A stretch of DNA of 64,000 nt, from NCBI GenBank assembly GCA_033032865.1, contig JAWHQI010000239.1, positions 4,026,501 through 4,090,500 of the forward strand, read 5' to 3'. The position numbers and the translations under genes are program-made. This document shows positions 56,967 through 64,000 of the stretch, piece after piece. Numbering within the stretch: the first letter of the stretch is position 1; each line of letters opens with the position of its first letter. The stretch is from Dactylorhiza incarnata. Taxonomy: Eukaryota > Streptophyta > Magnoliopsida > Asparagales > Orchidaceae. The notes under the pieces are model-generated. The model was not told where the DNA came from and did no database searches. It saw only the letters and a program-made list of their open reading frames with translations.

Positions 56967-57456
56967 TGACTGAACTTTATATAGTAGTTTTGGCATGCAT
57001 TTAACCCAGTCTCAAATTAATTAGCTCCTCATTTTATAGGATTTAGATTCATATTCGCTCATTTTGATCATAGAGCATATAAGAGCATAGATTATCAATT
57101 TGGGTGCATATCATGTTCTTATTGCAATGGGAGATTTTCTCTCCCCCTTCTTCTTGTCCACTCTGATTGATTCATCATGTATTGAGTTTAATTCCTTGTG
57201 GAGTTATTATTATAAGTCCCCAAACCCAGATTCTTAGGATGAGACATCCGATGTGTCCTTATGCACGGAACCACCGCCTTATGGTCACACCAACACATGG
57301 GTTATTCGCCGCCGCAAGATGCTGATCATGTCAGGAAGAACAATCAACTAGGCCAACATGAGAATAAGAAGCAACAATAAAGGCAATTCCACAATCACGC
57401 ATATATATATAACCGGTACATGTCCATCAATTAGTACTAAAAGAAAGAGTAAGGGT
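56967..57456 (+). other. LTR-like start of element B and unassigned DNA
   Basis: Begins TGACTGAACT after the polypurine tract. A T-rich part to about 57200 is followed by 250 bp with different composition (CCGCCTTATGGTCACACC, CGCCGCCGCAAG) whose origin I cannot assign. Ends at the Sirevirus-like LTR. Confidence 0.45.
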
Positions 57457-58695
57457 TGTTGGATCTTGAGGCGCCCTTAGAGGGGGGGGGTGAATAAGGT
57501 TTTTTAGAAAACTTTAAACTTTTATAGAAAACTTTTGATATTTTATTTGAAGTAAGTTAAATCAAAAGTAAAGAGAATGAAATCAATTTTATTAAACAAG
57601 AAAAGACATGATTATCACTTATAAAATTTATTACAAATTCTGATTTCTATGACGCTAGAAATTGAAAGCAAAATATGAAATATTCTTTTTGTTTTCTATA
57701 CCGACTCTTCTCACCAAGAACCGGTTGGCTTTAGCCGATCTCTCCCCAGATACGGCCTCAAGCCGCTCTAGCCCTTCTATCCCCAGAAAGGCCTCGAGCA
57801 CCCCCTAGATCTACTCCATAGAACTAGTCGCCAACACGAGGCGAATTCCTCCCTAAGTCCTAACCAGACCTAGTCGCCAACACGAGGCGAATTCATGAAC
57901 TGATTACAAAGATAAATATAAAAATACAAATATAAAAACTCCCTATGAGGTAATCTGAAGGAGACACCGAAGAATCGCTGAAGATCGTTGAAGTTCAAGC
58001 ATGCGTTCTTCGCGTTGAGTTAGCGTGTTGATCCAAGCCTCCTTTGATTCCTCCTTTTGAAATTTGGTGGGAGATCCTTTGTGGTTTGGAAATATGGCCT
58101 TCTGAGAATTTCTGAAGTGCTAGAATAAGGCTCTCTTAAATCAATAGTTGGAGAAGACGAAGTCCACCAATTTATAGGACTAAAGGCTAATGTCAGCATT
58201 AAGGCTAATGCATGGCGTTGACCCAATTTGGAATTATTTTGATGGATCAGATCTTCAAAATGGGAAGGAGTTTTTGTACTTTAGGAAACTTTTATTTTAG
58301 ACAACCCTAACACTGACGTTGAGGCTAACGCTGACGTTAGGTCAGATCATTCCTAAAGTGCTCCTGGAATCACGGCTGCTTCCCACCTTCCAAAATCATC
58401 ATGATGGAATCAAGAGTCAACGCCCAACGTTAAGTCCTAACGCCAGGCGTTAAACCTCTTTCATTTTCTCAGCGAGAAGCTATCTCGTCGATCGGCAAGC
58501 CATCCCATCGATCGGCAAGCCATCTCTTCGATCGTCAACGCCCAACGTTAAGTCTTAACGCCTGGCGTTAGACCACAATCATAATTTCTTCTTGTGGGCA
58601 ATTCCAGACCAATAATGCAGCAACCTAGGGTCATATCTGTTCAAACCTGCATGCCAAAAACAAAATGGCAAACAAGATCAAATACAAGTAGGATT
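57457..58695 (-). repeat. Sirevirus-like LTR, minus strand, truncated
   Basis: Starts TGTTGGATCTTGAGGCGCCC on the plus strand and follows the two minus LTRs above. It stops within the phrase AAGTAGGATT, about 40 bp short of the usual end, where the plus-strand element begins. Words: TAACGCC/GGCGTTA types at about 58192, 58310, 58419 and 58540, and GTCGATCGGCAAGCCATC twice at about 58488-58525. TATA (minus) at 58169-58180. Confidence 0.85.
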
Positions 58696-59099
58696 TGTTG
58701 GAACATGCTTTCCGCATCTCTTGGTTTGACAATAACAAATCCTATTGTATTTGATCATACTTGTTTTGTGTTTATAGTATGTAGGATTCTGTGCTTTCAA
58801 ATCTCCATGGAAATATGTTTTTGTTACTATACGGCAGCGTTAAGACTACCACTGGCGCTAACAACCGCTGAGAAGAAACCGCTGAGAAGGAAACCTGCGT
58901 TCGACGAAATGGATGCTGCGTTCGACGAACTAGAGCTCGGCGAAATGAAACCTGCGTTCGACGAACTACATGCTCTACCACGGCGCTCGACGAATTGTAT
59001 GCTTTACCGCGGCGCGCTAGTACTACCGCTGGCGCTAGCGTTCGACGAAAATTCGATCGACAAAATTTTAGGCCGGTTCGACAAAGATGCGCCCGAAGA

Positions 59100-59455
59100 A
59101 AAGAAATGTGCTCTACCGCGGAGAGTTAGCACTATCGTTGGCGCTAGCATAAATGGAAACATTTGACGAGAAGGAAACAGTGGAGAAAATGGAATGTTGA
59201 CAGGACGCTATGTTTGGCAAGTACTATCGCGGTGCATTAGGTCTAACGCCGATGGTAGCTTTTGGAAACATCCTGTCTACAATTGATTGAGGAGCAGATT
59301 TGGAAGATGATATTGGCTGAAGGAAGGAAATCTCACTAACGCGGGGCATTAGCGGTACCGCGACGCGCTAGTGTTTGGCGCTCAGAATGTTTCCTAAACT
59401 ACCACGATCCGTGTGCTTTATTTCCTTATGTGGATACCGCGGGGCGGTAGTGGCT
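59100..59455. promoter_or_regulatory. Palindromic word cluster before TATA
   Basis: CTCTACCGCGGAGAGTTAGC (about 59111), TATCGCGGTGCATTAGG (about 59226), GCGGTACCGCGACGCGCTAG (about 59351) and TACCGCGGGGCGGTAG (about 59436-59451). The last ends 8 bp before the TATA box. Confidence 0.75.
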
Positions 59456-59459
59456 GAAT

Positions 59460-59469
59460 CTATAAAAAG
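59460..59469 (+). promoter_or_regulatory. TATA box, plus Sirevirus-like LTR
   Basis: CTATAAAAAG, followed by ATGCGCACCTCC. Confidence 0.75.
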
Positions 59470-60185
59470 ATGCGCACCTCCTCCGTTGTTGTTTGGTGTT
59501 TTAGAACGACTGGAAGCCCTATATTCAAAGCACTCATAAGAGCCTTCTCTAAGCAGCCCGAAGAACTCCGTCAACGTTCGTGAACGCAAAGAACTTGAAG
59601 ACCAATACGATCGCATCTACATCGACATCAAGTTCTACTTTTGAGGGAGTCTTTAGTTTGTGCTTTGTTTTACTTTCAAATTATAACCTTTATATCTTTT
59701 GTTCGGTAGAGGAACTCGCCACAAGGCGACTAGGGCCTTGCGGGGACTAGGGGAATTCGCCACACGGTGACTAGGTCTAGGTAGGACTTAGGGAGGAATT
59801 TGCCACACGGCGACTGGGTCTAGGGAGTAGATCTAGGGGGTACTCGAGGCCTTTCTGGTGATAGATTGGCTAGAGCGGCTTGAGGCCGTATTTGGGGAGA
59901 GATCGGCTAAAGCCAACCAGTTCGTGGGGATACGAGTCGGTATAGAAAATAAAAGGTTTTTCATTGGTCGTCTCTTTCCAAGCGTTATTGGGAAAAGTTT
60001 TGTAATCACGTTTATTTCAAGATTAATGATTAATGAAAATATGTTTGTCTTTTTATCTCTGATTCGTGCCTAATGATTTTCATTGATTCCAACCTAAAAG
60101 CAATTTTCTCTAAATAACTTCTAAAATCTTACAACCCTTATTCAACCCCCCCCCCCTCTCTAAGGGCGCCTACAGATCCAACAAG

Positions 60186-60198
60186 TGGTATCAGAGCC
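60186..60198 (+). other. Primer binding site, initiator-Met type
   Basis: TGGTATCAGAGCC, 2 bp after the LTR end. Confidence 0.93.
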
Positions 60199-60232
60199 AG
60201 GTTATTCCAAATCGGCTTAACAACCGGGAATA

Positions 60233-61535
60233 ATGGCGTCTCTTGATCATGATCTCGCTTCTACTAGTGGGGAAAATTTTAATATAAATGAAAAAGTATT
60301 ATCACCACCTTTATTTATGGGCAAAAATTATAAAGGGTGGAAAACATTAATGAAAAATTTTCTTAAGGTCGTAGATGAAAAAGTTTGGAATATTACTATT
60401 GAAAAACCACCTAGCGTACTAACTAGAAATGAAATTGTTTTAAATGCTAAATCTATGAATAGTACATTTTGTGCGTTAGATCAAATTATTTTCAAACGTA
60501 TTTATACGTTACCTACCGCATATGAGATTTGGAATTTTCTTGAAAGAACTTATGATTCTCCTTCTACAGGTATGGAACAATCGCAAGAATCGGAGAATAT
60601 GCAAGCTTGCACAAGCCTTCAAGAATGCTCCTCTCATGACGGATCCATGAAGTGCATATCAAGTGAAAGAGAAGAAGAAGTACTATCTTCGGAAGAGGAG
60701 TGCCAAAAAGATGTCAAAGAAATGATATGTTCAAATCGTGCCTCTCCCGAAAGTAATGTAAGGAAATCAAAATCTCCTATTTTTTGTACTTCTATTTCTA
60801 CATTACAATTGCTGCAAATTACTAAACGTAAGATTAAGAAACTAAAAATGAATAATGCAAAACTACGTTTAGAAAATAAAACTTTGAAAGAAAATGTGAA
60901 TGTAGAATCCAAAAATGAAATGTTTGTATCTCCATCATGCTCTTCATTTGAAAACTCTATATCTTTTTTCGATTATAATAATATTAAAGAAAAATTCAAG
61001 GAACTTGAAAAAGAGTTTACTTTAGTAAAAGAACAAAATAAAAAATTATGTTTAAAACTCTTCTCTACAAAATGATTGTGCTAAGTGTAATGACTATAAA
61101 ATTGAAATTGAAGAGATGGATGAAACATTTGATGAATATAGAAATAATTATCAAAATCATATTGATTCTATTGTATCCACTCTTAAAAATAGCACAATAG
61201 CCTATAATAAAGCTAGACATAATCTTAAAGTTATGAATTATGAATTGGAAACTAAAGTCAACTTGCTTAAGGAAATTATAAAGAAAAATTCTCAACACAT
61301 AAATCAACAATTTCAAGCAAATAATGTTTTACAAAATCATCATGGAAATTTGAAAAATAAAAATAATGTTAAACTAAGATTTGAATGGAGACCCAAAGCT
61401 AAAGATGAAACACAAACTCAAATCAAAAGAGCCCATTCAATCATATCTCCCCAAAAGCAAACACGTTGTATTTGGGTACCCAAAGGAACCGTCACACCCG
61501 GTCCTCTTTGGATACCTAAATCTCTCATTCATTAG
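60233..61535 (+). pseudogene. gag: Sirevirus-like gag with one frame change
   Basis: ATG 60233 is the first after the primer site. Frame 1 is open for 280 codons: LSPPLFMGKNYKGWKTLMKN and VWNITIE (N-terminal Copia gag fold), TAYEIWNFLERTYDSPS, an acidic Glu-rich linker, then STLQLLQITKRKIKKLKMNN (coiled coil). It ends at TGA 61073. The next frame continues at once with NDCAKCNDYKIEIEEMDE, KARHNLKVMNYE and the closing CIWVPKGTVTPGPLWIPK, stopping at 61535. Compared with normal Sirevirus gag, the middle part and the CCHC zinc knuckle are missing. The second copy (49990-50946) changes frame at the same place. Confidence 0.88.
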
Positions 61536-62115
61536 TATCCAATCCTTTGCATGAAGTAGAAATCAATTAAAAATGAATTATCAATTCTCTACTTCATGAT
61601 ATGCTTTATTTCCTTTTTGTTTTTGCTTTTATTTCTGTGAGTCATCATGATAAGATCATGTTATATAACTTGTGATATGTTTTTCACATATTAAATCAAC
61701 ATTCATTAATACTAAAGTGAAATAGCTATGATAATGCCACATGATAATTTAACTTTTCACATGATAATGTCAAAACAAACTAGAATAATTATCAAACTAT
61801 AAAGAAACAAAAAAAAATCATGATCATGCAGGAGATTCTTAAACTATTTCAGCAAGATAAGCATAAAAGAACACTTAAAAAAGCCAAAAATTAGTCCAAA
61901 ACTGAAAAAAAAAATAGATAAACCCAGATAGTATGCTGATAATAACGCCAACGCTAGAACTAGCGCCATACGGTAGTAACAGCAGTCTGTTTTGCTGTCT
62001 CTGAAAACCTGCATTAATTACAAAAATGAAAATAAAATTCATTCTCCTACTCTCCAGCCCCCATACTGCTGCTCTCTCCTTCATCACCTCCATGACATCT
62101 TCGACGAACAGGTCG
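61536..62115 (+). other. Noncoding spacer after gag
   Basis: A/T-rich. Contains TAACGCCAACGCTAG and ACTAGCGCCATACGGTAG at 61945-61979. Otherwise nothing recognised. Confidence 0.65.
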
Positions 62116-63133
62116 TCATGGCTGCTCCTCTTCTGTACTCTCCTCTCTAGGCGGTGATGGAGTTAATTTAAATGCCACCATTATCTTCTGTACCATCTTC
62201 TCGATACCGGATATCTTTTTCGACATTCTTGTCACCTTCCTATTGATGTCCGCTCCCTACTCCGCTAGCTCCTGTAGTTCTCGCTGGGTCTCTCTCACTG
62301 ACCCACCTCGTCGAACTGGAGATTGTGGAGATGGACCCCTTTCTTGACGTGGAGGATGAATAGATAGGGTAGATAATCTAGCTGGTTGACAATCTAGATG
62401 ATAAACCTCCCTATTGAGAGACCGGCATTTCTTGTAAACAATTCGTTGAATTACTCCTCCCAAAGGAAGAGTATTCAATCGCTGTCGCCGTGGATCTTTC
62501 AATTTATATGTATATCGGATCATTGATAATAGGATATCAGCCATATCAAACTGAATTTTTTTCTAAAATATGGTAAGTGACCATACTCAATTGCGATGTG
62601 ATCATCCTTGTATCTCCCCCCATTATCATGATCGTATGCCGTAGGATCTCTTAGATAATGTATGCATCGGGAGTTAATGTTGTAACCGATGAAACCAAGT
62701 CCTCCACACCTTCCTGACCATGCAAAACTTCATTTATTCGAGCCCAGTTCCGAAGTATTCGGAACCTCTCTACAATATCCAAGAGATTATCACTCCACTC
62801 TAGACCAAACTCCTCACGTAAATCATCATGAGTTATTACTACCTCATTACCCTGGACATTGGAACGTACTCCTCCTTGGAGATCAGTCCGAGCCGGATCC
62901 TCCAATCTCATATAAAAGTCCCTTACTAAAACTGAAGAAAAGTTATCATCTATGATCACTAAGAGAACACCTGCATCAGCTAAATATTCATATGTATGTG
63001 CATGAACGGGTAATTCTACCCCCACCGTCATTGCCACTCCGATGGTAGCATCCTCAATACCGGGAAATATAGTTCCACCCTCTCGATTTTGATCTACGTT
63101 TGATCGTCGAGCGCGACCACTGGAGGAAGCCAT
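62116..63133 (-). pseudogene. Antisense Transposase_32-like ORF
   Basis: Minus strand, ATG at 63133 (MASSSGRARRS). Frame 1 runs to TAA at 62651-62653; coding sense continues past it (GGDTRMITSQLSMVTYHILE), shifts frame at about 62546, resumes with MADILLSMIRYTYK and LPLGGVIQRIVYKKC, meets TAG at 62257, and continues as a Lys/Glu-rich helix (ISGIEKMVQKIMVAF) to TGA at 62116. The pattern (EEFGLEW early; HTIMIMGG; MADILL; LPLGGVIQRI; closing coiled coil) resembles the plant family known as putative plant transposon protein (Transposase_32). Function unknown. It lies opposite to gag and is absent from the related element at 45942-54098. Confidence 0.65.
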
Positions 63134-63178
63134 TATCAAATCCAAACCAAAATAAAATTGAAGGAAAAACATCAAAAT

Positions 63179-63531
63179 CTGGACAGGAGATTACATCAAA
63201 ATCGGTACAGGAGAGTTACCGCAGTGTGGTAAATTCTACCGCCTCGCGGTAACAGATGAAACTACTGTTCATCTTCCTCCTTCGAATCCACCAAAACTCC
63301 TCCTAATCATTTCTGAAAAGGCTCAAAAATTCCAGATCTGAGATATTTCAACTAATCTAACATGAATACTCAAACAATAACTCATAGATCTACCAAAATG
63401 ACTTGAAAAATTTGTCAAAAATCCTCCTATGACTACATTGCCATGAAATTTCTTCAAATCCGCTAGATCCTAGCTTGAATCACTAACATGAACCATAAAA
63501 AGAAAATAAAATAACAAAAGAAAATTCTTAC
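63179..63531 (-). other. Possible 5'-UTR intron of the antisense gene
   Basis: Minus strand: donor AG|GTAAGA at 63533-63526 and acceptor TCCTGTCCAG ending at 63179, about 353 bp, T-rich. The ORF starts 46 bp after the acceptor. Splice sites are read by eye; other acceptors are possible. A word pair TTACCGCGAGGCGGTAGAAT (minus, about 63234-63253) lies inside. Confidence 0.4.
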
Positions 63532-63609
63532 CTACTTCTATCGTCGGCGGAAGTCGATGGAAAATATGAGATCCAAAACCCTTGACCAAATGAGATCTGA
63601 CCGGGTCAA

Positions 63610-63672
63610 ATCCTTTTATTTCATGCGGCTACCGCTGCACGGTACCTCTATCGCTGGTGGTAGCGCACCTTT
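63610..63672 (-). promoter_or_regulatory. Candidate antisense promoter: words plus TATA
   Basis: Minus strand: GTGCGCTACCACCAGCGATA and GTACCGTGCAGCGGTAGCC (63668-63626), then AAATAAAAGGA (63621-63611) as a TATA-like box. Same order and spacing as in the LTR promoters of this family. It would drive the antisense ORF through the putative intron. Confidence 0.5.
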
Positions 63673-64000
63673 TTCTATGGGTGTTTATTTTTTCGACCAA
63701 AATTCGTATTTTCATGACCAAACATATCTGATTTCTGTATTAAACAACATTGCCACTATTCTGCACAAAAGAAAAAATCTGAAAAATTTTACGCTTTTCA
63801 AAAATTCGAGTTCTGTCACTAACGCCCGACGATAGCATTGTACCGCTGGCGTTAGTGAATATTTCTGAATTTCCTGTTTTTTCTCTTTCATTTTTTATTT
63901 TTCAGTTCCTGTTATTTTCTTTTAAAATTCTAAAAACAAAAAAAACTATAAAACAAATCAAAATCCAACCATAAACATGCTTTGTTTTATTTCTATAAGA
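63673..64000. other. Right edge of window, noncoding
   Basis: Contains CTAACGCCCGACGATAGC and CCGCTGGCGTTAGTG at 63818-63856, matching the block at 51484-51522 of the related element. The remainder is A/T-rich with no ORF of note. Confidence 0.6.

Larger units (their letters stand above)
58696..60183 (+). repeat. Sirevirus-like 5' LTR, plus strand
   Basis: The last 500 bp resemble the minus-strand LTRs (for example GAGATCGGCTAAAGCCAACC). The U3 is different and longer: repeated TTCGACGAA pieces (58909-59060) and GCGCTAG/CTACCGC words up to the TATA box at 59460. The frame at 58594-59166 crosses the LTR edge and is not a gene. Confidence 0.88.
58696..64000 (+). mobile_element. Sirevirus-like element with antisense gene, partial
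   Basis: LTR 58696-60183 (TGTTGGAACATG to GATCCAACA), primer site TGGTATCAGAGCC, gag 60233-61535, then noncoding sequence and an antisense ORF at 62116-63133. The 3' part is beyond 64000, so presence of pol is unknown; none is seen in the 2.4 kb after gag. It begins inside a minus-strand LTR of the same family, most simply by insertion, which predicts the missing LTR end downstream of the window. Confidence 0.85.

Noticed and set aside
58594..59166. 190-codon frame on the plus strand
   Set aside because: Crosses the junction of two LTRs and runs through TTCGACGAA repeats; not a gene.

Overview
The window is repeat-rich nuclear DNA of a flowering plant, probably a dicot. I see no host gene, rRNA operon, CRISPR array or bacterial operon. 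Nearly every base belongs to nested LTR retrotransposons, and all recognisable gag and pol regions are broken by stops or frameshifts. The plant assignment rests on the lineages present: Athila (tRNA-Asp type primer site), Tekay/Del-type chromovirus (chromodomain, initiator-Met primer site), Sirevirus-like Copia (gag ending with a WVPKG motif, repeated polypurine tracts) and a LARD-like element with giant LTRs.

Layout, left to right. 1-3107: LTR side of a large minus-strand element with a very GC-rich transcribed part and two short tandem arrays. 3108-5836: 3' internal region of an Athila-like element A; its 3' LTR (5837-5873 plus about 17549-19362) is split by a whole Athila element at 5874-17548. 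That Athila carries a 702-bp terminal-inverted-repeat transposon in its 5' LTR. About 19363-20388 plus 29131-30404: a minisatellite-rich, LTR-like sequence on the minus strand, split by a complete minus-strand chromovirus at 20394-29125 (target duplication ATAAT). 30405-31585, 42778-45941 and 54104-about 54440: an old 5'-truncated plus-strand chromovirus. Its integrase is split by the LARD-like element 31586-42772 (TATGC) and its 3' LTR by a gag-only Sirevirus-like element 45942-54098 (GAAAG). About 54450-57456: 3' part of a second Athila-like element B. 57457-58695: minus-strand Sirevirus-like LTR. 58696-64000: plus-strand Sirevirus-like element running off the window, with a gag and an oppositely oriented captured gene.

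The nesting gives relative ages: each host element is older than its insert. Spot counts of LTR differences agree: about 8 in 340 bp for the LARD-like element, about 15 in 230 bp for the gag-only Sirevirus, about 14 in 205 bp for the minus chromovirus.

Two themes stand out. First, LTRs of unrelated lineages repeat the same architecture: a cluster of short, family-specific palindromic words or minisatellites just upstream of a TATA box, with some words (TAACGCC/GGCGTTA, GTCGATCGG) shared between Copia and chromovirus families. Second, the Sirevirus-like element at the right end carries an antisense gene similar to the plant Transposase_32 group; it appears to have the same word-cluster-plus-TATA promoter and a 5'-UTR intron. 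All coordinates were read by eye; LTR edges without target duplications are approximate.
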